NCBI RefSeq assembly: GCF_000613845.1
Contig: NZ_BAJT01000008.1
Span: forward strand, 82,993-146,992
Source of the DNA: Asaia astilbis JCM 15831
GTDB taxonomy: Bacteria > Pseudomonadota > Alphaproteobacteria > Acetobacterales > Acetobacteraceae
Reading direction: 5' to 3'
DNA: 64,000 nt
Shown: positions 1 to 8,784 of the stretch, one piece after another
Position numbering within the stretch: the first letter of the stretch is position 1
Layout: every line of letters begins with the position of its first letter
Made by a program: the position numbers and the translations under genes
Notes under the pieces: model-generated
The model's input: the letters and a program-made list of their open reading frames with translations, nothing else
Told to the model about the DNA's origin: nothing
The model's database searches: none

Positions 1-230
1 AGCTTCTTGGAAGCGGCGATCTCGATCGTCTCGCCCGTCTTCGGGTTGCGGCCCTGGCGTGCAGCCGTGGAGCGAACCTGAAACTTGCCGAAGCCCGGGA
101 TGGAAACTTCGTCACCCTTGGTGGCGGCATCGACGATGCTGGCCCAGACGGTGTCGAGAGCGGTCTTGGCGTCGGCCTTGGTGCCGCCGGTAGCGGCGGC
201 GATGCGGTCGATCAGATCAGTGGACTTCAT
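1..230 (-). CDS. hup: HU-family DNA-binding protein (3'-truncated by window edge)
   Basis: Histone-like nucleoid protein that binds and bends DNA as a dimer. Reading the minus strand from the ATG at 228-230 gives MKSTDLIDRIAAATGGTKAD, then a core with GFGKFQVRSTAARQGRNP and KTGETIEIAASKK. This is the HU/IHF fold with the beta-arm GRNPKTG signature. A GAGG ribosome site lies just before the ATG. About 76 codons are visible of the usual 90-95; the C-terminal end lies outside the window. It is transcribed away from xdhA, with a 190-base divergent intergenic region. HU is preferred over IHF because the signature and length fit HU, but the subtype is not certain. Confidence 0.93.
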   Translation of the reverse strand, partial: MKSTDLIDRIAAATGGTKADAKTALDTVWASIVDAATKGDEVSIPGFGKFQVRSTAARQGRNPKTGETIEIAASKK

Positions 231-419
231 TGTGATCCTCTTGCGTTTGGAATGGCCGTGGAGCCTTAGGCGCAGTTCGAAGCGAGAACAAGGCAGGAAA
301 TGCAATATTCCCGATTGTCCTCTGCCGTCGAATCTCCCAATCATACAGGAGTTTCAGGAAAGGACGAAAGGGCTGACCCCGCTCATTCGATCAGTTTCTG
401 GGGAAGTACGGGGGTTTTT

Positions 420-1877
420 ATGCGTGAGTCGATACGGTTCTACCTCGGGGAACGCCTCGTCACGCTGACCGAGGTGGCGCCCGATCAGACCCTGCTCGAC
501 TGGCTGCGCCATGAGGGACGCACAGGCACCAAAGAGGGATGTAACGAGGGCGATTGCGGTGCCTGCACGGTCATCGTCGTACGTCTGCGCCACGGAAAAC
601 CGATGGTGAAAGCCGTCAATGCGTGCATCCAGCTCCTGCCGATGCTCGATGGAGCGGCGGTGTTCACCATCGAGGATATCGCGGTCGGCAACGCGCTCCA
701 TCCGGTTCAGGAGGCGATGATCGGGCTGAATGGTGCCCAATGCGGGTTCTGTACGCCGGGTTTTGTGATGTCGATGGTCGCCTATCGCAATGCCGAGCAG
801 CCTTCCGATGACGATACCGCGATCAATACGGCCCTGTCAGGAAATCTCTGTCGCTGCACGGGGTATGCGCCGATCGTGCGCGCCATGAAGCAGGCTTTGG
901 CGGCGCCGGACAGCGCTTTTGAAACGGCACTTCCCGCCCTCAAGGCGAAGCTACTGACCTTGCAGGACGGTCAGGATGTTCAGTTTGAGACGACGCGCGG
1001 CGCTGTCTTTCTGCCCTCCAGCACCGAAGCACTGGCGCAGTATCTTCAGGCTCATCCCGAGACGCTGATCGTGGCCGGAGCAACCGATGTCGGCCTTTGG
1101 GTGACCAAAGCCATGCGTCCCTTGCCACGCGTGGCTTTCATCGGACAATGCCCGGATCTCATGCTTATCGAACGGAGCGCTGACGGACTGTCTATCGGCG
1201 CAGGTGTCACTTATGACGCGGCAAGCGAAGCTCTTTCAGGCTGGCTTCCGGATTTCGGGAGGTTGATCGGACGCATCGGGTCAACGCCGATCCGCAACAG
1301 CGCAACGCTTTGCGGCAACATCGCCAATGGGTCGCCCATCGGCGACGGCCCCCCGGCCCTGATTGCTGCGGGAGCTTTGTTGCATCTGAGAAGCGGCGAC
1401 CAGAAACGCACTTTGCCGCTCGAGGCTTATTTTCTGGCTTACGGCGAACAGGACCGGCGCGACGGGGAGTTTGTCGAAGGGGTCACGATACCGCCGCTGG
1501 CCGAGGGAACCTTCTATCGTAGTTACAAGATATCGAAGCGTTTCGATCAGGATATCTCCGCTGTTCTCGGGGCTTTTGCGGTGCGTCTCGACGAGACAGG
1601 GAGCGTTCTGGAGGCGCGTCTTGCCTTCGGGGGCATGGCCGCCACGCCTTGTCGGGCGTCGCGCGCAGAAGCGGCGCTTGTCGGGTCACGCTGGGATGCC
1701 GCGTCGCTCGACCGGGCGCGTCTGGCTCTCGCCGATGATTTCTCGCCATTGAGCGATATGCGAGCGAGTGCCTGGTATCGCCAAACCGTTGCAGCCAATC
1801 TCCTGACACGTTTTTTTGAGGAGAGTCGTGGAGAAACGTCTCGCCTCGAAAAGGCAGGAGGGCTTGTCCATGTCTGA
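420..1877 (+). CDS. xdhA: Xanthine dehydrogenase small subunit (2Fe-2S and FAD domains)
   Basis: XdhA carries the two [2Fe-2S] clusters and FAD of the molybdenum hydroxylase that oxidises hypoxanthine to xanthine and urate in the cytoplasm. From the ATG at 420 the protein has 485 residues. The ferredoxin-like domain has C41, C46, C49 and C69 (CNEGDCGAC). The second cluster domain has C108, C111, C144 and C146 (QCGFC and LCRCTGY). A CO-dehydrogenase flavoprotein FAD domain follows from about residue 190 (AGATDVGLW, TLCGNIANGSP). The reading frame is open upstream to 300, but homology begins with MRESIRFYLG and a G-rich site precedes ATG 420, so I take that start. The stop overlaps the xdhB start, so the subunits are translationally coupled. 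Confidence 0.95.
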   Translation: MRESIRFYLGERLVTLTEVAPDQTLLDWLRHEGRTGTKEGCNEGDCGACTVIVVRLRHGKPMVKAVNACIQLLPMLDGAAVFTIEDIAVGNALHPVQEAMIGLNGAQCGFCTPGFVMSMVAYRNAEQPSDDDTAINTALSGNLCRCTGYAPIVRAMKQALAAPDSAFETALPALKAKLLTLQDGQDVQFETTRGAVFLPSSTEALAQYLQAHPETLIVAGATDVGLWVTKAMRPLPRVAFIGQCPDLMLIERSADGLSIGAGVTYDAASEALSGWLPDFGRLIGRIGSTPIRNSATLCGNIANGSPIGDGPPALIAAGALLHLRSGDQKRTLPLEAYFLAYGEQDRRDGEFVEGVTIPPLAEGTFYRSYKISKRFDQDISAVLGAFAVRLDETGSVLEARLAFGGMAATPCRASRAEAALVGSRWDAASLDRARLALADDFSPLSDMRASAWYRQTVAANLLTRFFEESRGETSRLEKAGGLVHV

Positions 1878-4236
1878 GCCGGTCAAGCCTGTTCAAGTGT
1901 GTGACCGTGATGCGGCTGCAGCCCCTGACAGGTCACGTGACATGAAGCATGAAAGCGCGTTGCTACATGTCACCGGTCGGGCGCTCTACATTGACGACCT
2001 GCCAGAGCCCAAGGGGCTGTTGCATGTCGTGCCGGGATTGAGCGAGAAGGCTCATGCCCGTCTCGTTTCGGTCGATCTCTCCGCTATTCGTGCCGTGCCG
2101 GGTGTCGTGCGTGTTCTGACTGCAACCGATATTCCCGGCGAGAATCAGACAAGTCCGGTCCACGCCAATGATGAACCCCTTCTGGCGGTGGATCTGGTGC
2201 AGCATGTCGGCCAGCCGATCTTTGCCATTGTGGCGACCGAACGTGCGATTGCCAGAAGGGCGGTCAAACTGGCGCGGATCGTTTATGAAGAGCGCCCTGC
2301 CATTCTCGATATTCAGTCAGCAAAAGCCAATGGAAGCGCTGTGGTCTGGCGACCGCTCATCATGGAGCGCGGCGCCGTCGAGCCTGCCCTGAGAGAGGCT
2401 CCGAGAACGATCAGAGGCAGTCTGACGATCGGCGGTCAGGAGCATTTCTATCTCGAAGGACAGGTGGCGCTGGCTCAACCGGGCGAGGCGGGCGAAATGC
2501 GGGTCTGGTCGTCGACCCAGCATCCGTCGGAAACCCAGCATCTCGTGGCGAGTGTGCTGGGTCGTCCGCATCACCTTGTGACAACCGAAATCAGGCGTAT
2601 GGGAGGCGGCTTCGGTGGCAAGGAATCACAGGCCAATGGTTGCGCCTGCCTTGCCGCGCTCGCGGCTGACATCACGGGACAGGCCGCCAAGATGCGCCTC
2701 GATCGTGATGACGACATGGTCATCACGGGCAAGCGTCACGATTTCAAGGTCGAGTACGAGGTAGGATTTACCGATCAGGGCGATATTCTTGCGGTGGATA
2801 TGGAGCTTGCTGCGCGCTGCGGCTGGTCGGCCGATCTGTCCGGCCCGGTGACCGATCGCGCGCTGTTTCACGCCGATAATGCCTATTTCTATCCTGATGT
2901 GCGGTTTCGGTCTCTGGCGCTGAAAACCAATACGCAATCCAATACCGCGTTTCGAGGCTTTGGGGGCCCGCAGGGCATTGTCGCAGCAGAACGCGTGATC
3001 GAGGAAATTGCCTTTGCCACGGGGCTGGATCCGCTCGATGTGCGGCTGCGGAACGTCTATGGCACGGGCGAGCGCGACGTCACGCCGTATCACATGGTGG
3101 TTGAAGACTCGATCAGCGAGTTGATCATGACCCAGCTTGCCGACCAATGCGCCTATCGCGAGAGGCGGGAGACGTTGCGCGCGTTCAATGCGACGAGCCG
3201 CACCCTACGCAAGGGCATCGCGCTTGTTCCCGTCAAATTCGGCATCTCTTTTACGGCGACCCATTACAATCAGGCTGGTGCTCTCGTTCATGTCTATACC
3301 GATGGCTCGGTGCAGGTGAATCACGGCGGGACCGAGATGGGGCAGGGTCTGCACACGAAAATGGTGCAGATCGTGATGCGTGAGTTTGCCCTTCCCGCCG
3401 ATAAGGTGCGGATCACCGCAACGACGACGGGAAAGGTGCCCAACACCTCCGCAACGGCGGCTTCTTCAGGCGCCGATCTCAACGGCATGGCCGTTCTCGA
3501 TGCCGTGACCCAGATCAAGAATCGTATGATCGCTTTTGCCTCAGAGAAATGGCAGGTGCCCGAAGATCAGATCGTGTTCGGTCCGCAAGGCGTGCTTATC
3601 GGAGAGGAGCGCGTGGCGTTCCGTGATCTGGTCTGGCAGGTCTATTTCGCGCGGATTTCTCTCTCGGCCAGTGGCTTTTACAAAACGCCCAAGATCTCCT
3701 GGGATGCGACGACAGGGCGCGGTCGTCCCTTTTACTATTTCGCCTATGGTGCGGCCTGTGCGGAGATAACGCTCGATCTGCTGACGGGGGAGAACACGAT
3801 CGATCGCGTCGATATCCTTCACGATGCGGGAGAGTCGCTCAATCCTGAGATCGATATCGGTCAGATCGAAGGCGCTTTCGTTCAGGGCGCCGGATGGCTG
3901 ACAACTGAAGAGCTGGTCTGGGACGGGCAGGGGCGACTGCGTACCCATGCCCCCAGCACCTACAAGATCCCGGCCTGCTCCGACCGGCCGCGGATCTTCA
4001 ACGTGGAGCTGCTGAAGAACGCTCCGAACCGTGAAGCGACCATCTACCGCTCCAAGGCCGTGGGCGAGCCGCCTCTCGTTCACGGCGTGGCTGTGCTGCA
4101 TGCCCTTTCAGACGCGATTGCGAGTCTTGATGACTATCGATCCTGTCCGAGGCTCGATGCGCCTGCGACGCCCGAGACGCTGCTGAGGACGATCATGGCT
4201 CTCCAGGCAAAAAGCGGTCATGGAGGCCCGATCTGA
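1870..4236 (+). CDS. xdhB: Xanthine dehydrogenase molybdopterin-binding subunit
   Basis: Large catalytic subunit holding the molybdenum-pterin cofactor; it hydroxylates purines. The 788-residue protein shows the family motifs: RMGGGFGGKES, TAFRGFGGPQGIVAAE, GTEMGQGLHTKM and, near the C-terminus, KAVGEPPLVHGVAVLHA, which contains the conserved active-site Glu. The start at ATG 1870 overlaps the xdhA stop by 8 bases and is preceded by an AGGAGG ribosome site. The frame is open to 1816, but that part lies inside xdhA. It is followed directly by xdhC, the cofactor-insertion factor, giving the normal xdhABC order. Confidence 0.95.
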   Translation: MSEPVKPVQVCDRDAAAAPDRSRDMKHESALLHVTGRALYIDDLPEPKGLLHVVPGLSEKAHARLVSVDLSAIRAVPGVVRVLTATDIPGENQTSPVHANDEPLLAVDLVQHVGQPIFAIVATERAIARRAVKLARIVYEERPAILDIQSAKANGSAVVWRPLIMERGAVEPALREAPRTIRGSLTIGGQEHFYLEGQVALAQPGEAGEMRVWSSTQHPSETQHLVASVLGRPHHLVTTEIRRMGGGFGGKESQANGCACLAALAADITGQAAKMRLDRDDDMVITGKRHDFKVEYEVGFTDQGDILAVDMELAARCGWSADLSGPVTDRALFHADNAYFYPDVRFRSLALKTNTQSNTAFRGFGGPQGIVAAERVIEEIAFATGLDPLDVRLRNVYGTGERDVTPYHMVVEDSISELIMTQLADQCAYRERRETLRAFNATSRTLRKGIALVPVKFGISFTATHYNQAGALVHVYTDGSVQVNHGGTEMGQGLHTKMVQIVMREFALPADKVRITATTTGKVPNTSATAASSGADLNGMAVLDAVTQIKNRMIAFASEKWQVPEDQIVFGPQGVLIGEERVAFRDLVWQVYFARISLSASGFYKTPKISWDATTGRGRPFYYFAYGAACAEITLDLLTGENTIDRVDILHDAGESLNPEIDIGQIEGAFVQGAGWLTTEELVWDGQGRLRTHAPSTYKIPACSDRPRIFNVELLKNAPNREATIYRSKAVGEPPLVHGVAVLHALSDAIASLDDYRSCPRLDAPATPETLLRTIMALQAKSGHGGPI

Positions 4237-5035
4237 TCGATCTGGAGCTACTTCGCGTCTGGCAACGCCAGGCCAGGCCCGTGCTGCGTGTCATCGTGGC
4301 TGAAACCAGAGGATCGACCCCGCGCGAAGCGGCGCCTTCATGCTCGTTACCGAAGCGGCGCAGACAGGCACCATCGGTGGGGGACAGCTCGAATGGGACT
4401 GTCTCGATCGCGCACGGCAGATTTTGAGGGGCGAAACCGGATGCGAAGAGAGCCGTTTCGTCCTCGGGCCGCAGATCAATCAGTGCTGCGGCGGGGCGGT
4501 TATTGTGCGCTACGAGCGGGTTGACGATCTGGACCATGAAACCCGTCTGCTCAGCCAAGCGCGATATGCTTGGCCGGGTCTGACTGTTTTCGGTGCCGGT
4601 CATGTCGGTCGGGCTGTCGTCCGTGCGGCAAACCTGTTGCCCCTTGCGGTGCGTTGGGTCGATCCGCGGGACGATGAATTTGGCTTGGTCCCTGAAGGGG
4701 TGATCTTGTGCGTCACGAATGATTGGGAAGACGAGATCGTCCGATTGAAGTCAGGGGACGGTGTTCTGGTCATGACGCCGAGCCACACGCTCGATGCGCT
4801 CATCGTGGCTGCAGCTCTTGAGCGCGATGATCTGGCTTATGTCGGGCTGATTGGCTCACAGAGCAAAAGGCGTCGCTTTGAAGCTGGGTTCAGGGCGGTA
4901 GGTCTCGCTCAGGCGCAGATCGACCGTCTCGTTTGTCCGATTGGCGCGGACGGGCTGGGGGATAAACGACCTGAGATCATCGCTGCCTTTGTGGCGGCAG
5001 AGCTCGCGGCACGATTGGTTCAACGTCCTGGCTAG
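4233..5035 (+). CDS. xdhC: Xanthine dehydrogenase accessory protein XdhC, frameshifted
   Basis: XdhC binds the sulfurated molybdenum cofactor and hands it to XdhB. Homology starts at CTG 4233 (LIDLELLRVWQRQARPVLR, then VAETRGSTPREA) and continues after a one-base shift near 4330-4333 as GAFMLVTEAAQTGTIGGGQL. Restoring one G (GGC to GGGC) gives 267 residues, which suits the family. The C-terminal part has the Rossmann motif FGAGHVGRAVV and the LIGSQSKRRRF region. GGAGG sits 6 bases before the CTG, and the CTG overlaps the xdhB TGA. The intact stretch from ATG 4340 alone would lack the first 35 or so residues. I read the shift as a likely consensus error; a genuine lesion would leave xanthine dehydrogenase inactive. 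Confidence 0.85.
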
Positions 5036-5102
5036 GGCATTTAAATGACGCGACTGGGACAACGAATTTTTTTCGGTTTCCGGTCGCACAAGGAGGCAGG
5101 CA

Positions 5103-5780
5103 ATGAGCGGATCAGAACCGATACGGGGTATTCTTTTCGATATGGATGGCGTGCTGCTCGATAGCGAGACGCTGTCGCTCGACGCCTTCGTGATGGGAGC
5201 CAAGGATCTGGGGCACGATATGCCCCTCGAGTTCGCAAGACAGATGATCGGGCTTCCCGGCGACGCGTGTGCCCGTCTGGTGATTGAGACATACGGGTCC
5301 GACATCGATCTCAAGCGTCTTTTTCAGGCTCAGGACAAGCGCCTGCACGACCTTGTCGAAGCCGGTGCTCTGGTCATGAAGGAAGGGGTTGTGCCGCTTC
5401 TGAATTATCTCGACTCAAAGAAGCTGCCGCGTGCAATCGCGACTTCTTCAAGCCGTGCCCGTGCGGATGCTCATTTGCGTCATGTTGGCATTTTCGAGAG
5501 GTTCGATGCGATCGTTACGCGGGATGATGTCACACGTGGGAAGCCGGACCCAGAGCCGTATCTACGGGCTGCTCAGGCTATCGGTGTCGATCCGAAGTCG
5601 TGCCTTGCGGTCGAGGATTCCCATAACGGCGCTCGCGCAGCCCATGCTGCCGGTATCAGAGTGCTCGTCGTGCCGGATCTAATGGAGCCCAATGACGAGA
5701 TTATCGGCAAGGCCCATGCGATCATGGAAAATCTGCATCAGGTACGCGACTTTATCGAGCGCTCAGCAGAAAGCACCTGA
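5103..5780 (+). CDS. HAD-IA family phosphatase (beta-phosphoglucomutase/phosphoglycolate phosphatase-like)
   Basis: Haloacid dehalogenase-superfamily hydrolase of 225 residues. Motif I is FDMDGVLLDSE (residues 11-21; first Asp is the nucleophile). Motif II lies in ATSSSR, motif III in the KPDPEPYLRAA region, and motif IV in VEDSHNGARAAHAAG. A helical cap follows motif I, as in subclass IA. The start ATG at 5103 follows AGGAGGCAGGCA. It lies 67 bases after xdhC on the same strand and converges on the feo genes. The substrate is not predictable from sequence; sugar phosphates are the usual ones for this group. Confidence 0.85.
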   Translation: MSGSEPIRGILFDMDGVLLDSETLSLDAFVMGAKDLGHDMPLEFARQMIGLPGDACARLVIETYGSDIDLKRLFQAQDKRLHDLVEAGALVMKEGVVPLLNYLDSKKLPRAIATSSSRARADAHLRHVGIFERFDAIVTRDDVTRGKPDPEPYLRAAQAIGVDPKSCLAVEDSHNGARAAHAAGIRVLVVPDLMEPNDEIIGKAHAIMENLHQVRDFIERSAEST

Positions 5781-5831
5781 CAGCGCCAGGTGGGGCGGGG
5801 CCAACCTGCTCCGTCGATCCGGATGATCGGA

Positions 5832-6017
5832 TCAGTGGCAGTCGCCACCCTTGCAGCCGGAACAGCTGCCGCAGCCTTTTTTGGCATCGATCTGGGCCGT
5901 CTTCTTCGTGATGCCGAGCTGTCGTTTGAGACGCGTAGCGTGAGCGGGGAAGAGCCTGTTGAGCCAGAACAGCAGGGCCACGGCAACAAGGGCGAGAACG
6001 ATCAGGCTTTGAATCAT
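5832..6017 (-). CDS. Small Cys-rich membrane protein encoded after feoB (FeoB-associated)
   Basis: A 61-residue protein starting MIQSLIVLALVAVALLFW, a single N-terminal membrane span, then a basic stretch and the Cys-rich tail KKGCGSCSGCKGGDCH. Its ATG (6015-6017) overlaps the feoB TGA in an ATGA junction, so it is translationally coupled to FeoB. Small FeoB-associated Cys-rich membrane proteins are known at the end of feo operons. The four cysteines could bind iron or another metal, but this is inference. The same frame stays open far into feoB; that extension is a shadow. Confidence 0.8.
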   Translation of the reverse strand: MIQSLIVLALVAVALLFWLNRLFPAHATRLKRQLGITKKTAQIDAKKGCGSCSGCKGGDCH

Positions 6018-7885
6018 CAGGGAGCTCCGGTCAGGGCGCGAGTGACGTGATAGGTAAGGAGCGCAGCTATATAGGCAAGCCCGAAGAGATAGGCAGCGGC
6101 GCCTAAAACCACCTTGATCGATCCGGTCTCGCGACGCATCACGGCAAGGGTCGAGATGCATTGCGGTGCGTAAACATACCAGGCGAGCAGGGCGAAAGCT
6201 GTTGCCATGCTCCAATGCGCGCTGAGCAGGGGCATGAGCTGGCTTGCGGCATTGTCGTCCGTCGCACTCAACGCGTAGACGGTGGCCAGCGAACTGACTG
6301 CGACCTCGCGGGCGGCCAATCCCGGAATGAGAGACACGCAGATCTGCCAGTTGAAGCCGATCGGTGCAAAGATCGGCAGCATCCAATGACCGATCCGGCC
6401 CGCGAGGCTGTAGTCGATCGGCGCTCCGGCTGCGCCCGGAGGCGGAGCAGGGAAGCTCGAAAGTGCCCAGAGCAGCACGTTCAGGGAGACGATGATGGTG
6501 CCCACGCGTGAGAGAAACATGACCGCGCGCTGCCACAGGCCCAGCCCAATGCTTTTCAGATTCGGCCGGCGATAGGGCGGCAATTCGAGGAGCAGGGGGT
6601 GCTCGTTGGATGCCACACCGCGCGTCATGAGACGGGCAGCGAGGATGCCACTTACAATGGCGACAAGGTAGAACCCGAACAGGACCAGCCCCTGAAGGCC
6701 CAGAAACCCGAAGACGGTACGACGGGGCACAAACGCTGCGATCAGCAGGGTGTAGACGGGCAGCCGCGCCGAGCATGTCATGAGCGGGGTGATCAGGATC
6801 GTGACCAGTCTGTCCCGCGGATTCTGGATTGTACGTGTGGCCATCAAGCCGGGAATGGCGCAGGCAAAGCTTGAGAGCAGGGGGATGAACGACCGTCCGC
6901 TCAGCCCGGCCAGAGCCATGATTCTGTCCAGAAGAAAGGCCGCCCGCGGCAGATACCCTGTTTCTTCGAGCGTCAGAATCCAGAGAAACAGGATGAGAAT
7001 CTGGGGCAGGAAAACGATGACTGTCCCGGCACCCGCGATGACGCCGTCTGTCAGGAGGCTACGGAGCGTCCCTTCAGGTAGCGGTGAGACAAGCGCCTGC
7101 CCGAGAGCCGCAACTCCCGTTTCCAGGGCGCTCATCAACGGCTGAGCCCAGGCGAAGACCGTCTGGAACATGAAGAAGAGCACGACCAGTAGGATGATCG
7201 GCCCCCAGACCGGATGCAGAAACCAGCGATCGAGTCTGTCGGCCAGCCGATCGCCCTTCAGGGCTCCTTCATTGGTAAAGCGCGCGATGAGCGCGCCCGC
7301 CTGTGCGTGCAGGTTGGCGCCGTCGGGCAAGGCCGAAGGAACTGCAAATTCGGGTTTATCCAGAGCCTCCAGCAGATTGGTAACACCGCTCTTTCGAAGG
7401 CTGATCGTCGGAATGATCGGGACACCGATTGCGGAGGCAAGACCCGGGACGTCGATTGTGAGCCCAAGGTGGCCTGCCTCGTCCATCATGTTCAGAACGA
7501 TGAGCATCGGCCGACCGAGCTGAACCAGTTCGAGCATAAAGCGCAGATGAAGACGCAGGTTACTGGCCGACACCACACAGATCATGAGGTCTGGTTGTTT
7601 TTCGACAGCATGGCGTCCCATGCAGACATCGCGCGTCACATCTTCGTCGGGGCTGGTCGCTCCCAGACTATAGGCGCCGGGAAGATCGAGCAGTCTGACG
7701 CTGCGTCCCTGCGGGGTCGTCAGGCTTCCTTCCTTACGTTCGACCGTGACGCCTGCGTAATTTGCAACCTTCTGGCGGCTTCCCGTGAGCTGGTTGAAAA
7801 GGGAGGTCTTGCCACAATTGGGATTGCCGACGAGGGCAGCCCTTAACGGCCGGTTGGCCGTTTCCGGCATAGTTACGGCATCCAT
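6017..7885 (-). CDS. feoB: Ferrous iron transporter FeoB
   Basis: Inner-membrane Fe(II) transporter with an N-terminal G-protein domain. The 622-residue protein has G1 GNPNCGKTS (20-28), G3 DLPG (67-70) and the G4 motif NMMDEAG, followed by a helical regulatory domain and a polytopic C-terminal domain with two Gate regions (e.g. LSSFACAIPGLMATRTI and MTCSARLPVYTLLI). The length is shorter than E. coli FeoB (about 770) but normal for alphaproteobacteria. feoA lies 6 bases upstream and a Cys-rich small protein overlaps its stop, so the operon order is feoA-feoB-small protein. A Fur or Irr site would be expected upstream of feoA, but I cannot recognise one. Confidence 0.95.
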   Translation of the reverse strand: MDAVTMPETANRPLRAALVGNPNCGKTSLFNQLTGSRQKVANYAGVTVERKEGSLTTPQGRSVRLLDLPGAYSLGATSPDEDVTRDVCMGRHAVEKQPDLMICVVSASNLRLHLRFMLELVQLGRPMLIVLNMMDEAGHLGLTIDVPGLASAIGVPIIPTISLRKSGVTNLLEALDKPEFAVPSALPDGANLHAQAGALIARFTNEGALKGDRLADRLDRWFLHPVWGPIILLVVLFFMFQTVFAWAQPLMSALETGVAALGQALVSPLPEGTLRSLLTDGVIAGAGTVIVFLPQILILFLWILTLEETGYLPRAAFLLDRIMALAGLSGRSFIPLLSSFACAIPGLMATRTIQNPRDRLVTILITPLMTCSARLPVYTLLIAAFVPRRTVFGFLGLQGLVLFGFYLVAIVSGILAARLMTRGVASNEHPLLLELPPYRRPNLKSIGLGLWQRAVMFLSRVGTIIVSLNVLLWALSSFPAPPPGAAGAPIDYSLAGRIGHWMLPIFAPIGFNWQICVSLIPGLAAREVAVSSLATVYALSATDDNAASQLMPLLSAHWSMATAFALLAWYVYAPQCISTLAVMRRETGSIKVVLGAAAYLFGLAYIAALLTYHVTRALTGAP

Positions 7886-7891
7886 CAGAAA

Positions 7892-8131
7892 TCAGAGTTC
7901 GTTTTGAAGCGCAATGCGCGAGGCTTCGCCGCGGCGCAGGGCGAAGCAGGTAGAGCCAAGACGCACGGCAATCGGATCGTGTCCGACCGGACCTGTCGCG
8001 ACAATCTGAACCTGGGCGCCCGGGATGAAGCCGAGTTCTCCGAGGCGCACGGCGATCGGATCGTCTGTCATGCGTGCGATGACCTGACTGATCACCGCGT
8101 GAGCCCCCTTGGGAAGGGTGTCGAGTGTCAT
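7892..8131 (-). CDS. feoA: Ferrous iron transport protein FeoA
   Basis: SH3-like cytoplasmic protein of about 79 residues that works with FeoB. From ATG 8131 it reads MTLDTLPKGAHAVISQVI and contains LGELGFIPGAQVQIV and LGSTCFALRRGEASRI, the typical FeoA pattern. The frame opens at GTG 8143, but AGGTGG lies 8 bases before the ATG, so I prefer the ATG. It is the first gene of the feo operon. The 130 bases upstream, between it and the HHH gene, should contain the promoter. Confidence 0.92.
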   Translation of the reverse strand: MTLDTLPKGAHAVISQVIARMTDDPIAVRLGELGFIPGAQVQIVATGPVGHDPIAVRLGSTCFALRRGEASRIALQNEL

Positions 8132-8264
8132 TGGTAAAACCACCTGAGCAAAAGCTGGCGCCTCTGAGAACGCGTCTTAATTGCCTAGATAGGGCTTAGC
8201 CAAATCTTAGGGAAGGGGTAAGCGCAAGCAAATAGCCCGCGCCCGAGAGAAGGCGTCGCTCGTC

Positions 8265-8522
8265 TCAAGGTTGAGCCGATAAGGCCCCTCGATAAGCACG
8301 GGCAATATCGATGGCGCTCGTGAGGGCCGCTCGTGCTTGTGGGCTGTTACGCCAGCATGATGCTTTGAGGTTCAGGCTGATCCGAGTGCAAAGCTCTGTC
8401 GCGTCGAATTTTGCTAGAGCACATAGAGACTCGATGCCGTTCTGTTCGAGGTGCTGGATGACCTTCGGGCCTATGCCCTTCGCGGAGAGGAGGATCTCAC
8501 TCTCGGTATAGGAAAAGCTCAT
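8265..8522 (-). CDS. Small helix-hairpin-helix domain protein
   Basis: An 85-residue cytoplasmic protein, MSFSYTESEILLSAKGIGPK with the HHH-like segment GIGPKVIQHLEQNGIESLC. Its second half, with CWRNSPQARAALTSAIDIAR, resembles small proteins sometimes mislabelled as recombinase RecA fragments in databases. No RecA ATPase motifs are present. It stands alone on the minus strand between feoA and a divergent flavoprotein gene. DNA binding through the HHH fold is an inference from the motif only; the function is unknown. Confidence 0.65.
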   Translation of the reverse strand: MSFSYTESEILLSAKGIGPKVIQHLEQNGIESLCALAKFDATELCTRISLNLKASCWRNSPQARAALTSAIDIARAYRGALSAQP

Positions 8523-8784
8523 GATGTCTCTGTCTGTCTTGCAGCGGTATTGTTGTTTCGGAACTCAAGGTCACGAGCGACGATTCCAATCGGGCATAAG
8601 TGACAAGGTTACGCGCACTTTTCGTCCTATGGTGCGTTAGGCTCGCAGTCACTGAGTAAGCACTATGTTAATGTTGTAACGGAGTTGTGTTCTTGCGTCA
8701 GAAGGCCAGCATAACTAGGTAGTCGTTCCCGTTCGGTGTCGGTCTGAACGGTATCCCGAAATAAATACCTCATCCGAGGACGGT
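8523..8784. promoter_or_regulatory. Divergent intergenic region, HHH gene / flavoprotein gene
   Basis: These 262 bases separate two divergent genes and must hold both promoters. The flavoprotein start at 8785 is preceded by CCGAGGACG as a ribosome site. No clear operator, riboswitch or terminator could be recognised by eye. Confidence 0.35.

Noticed and set aside
300..419. Extension of xdhA upstream to ATG 300
   Set aside because: The extra 40 residues have no match to the ferredoxin-like domain, which begins at MRESIRF (420).
6018..6776. Long minus-strand frame continuing upstream of the Cys-rich protein
   Set aside because: It lies wholly inside feoB in another frame and is Arg/Ser-rich shadow sequence.
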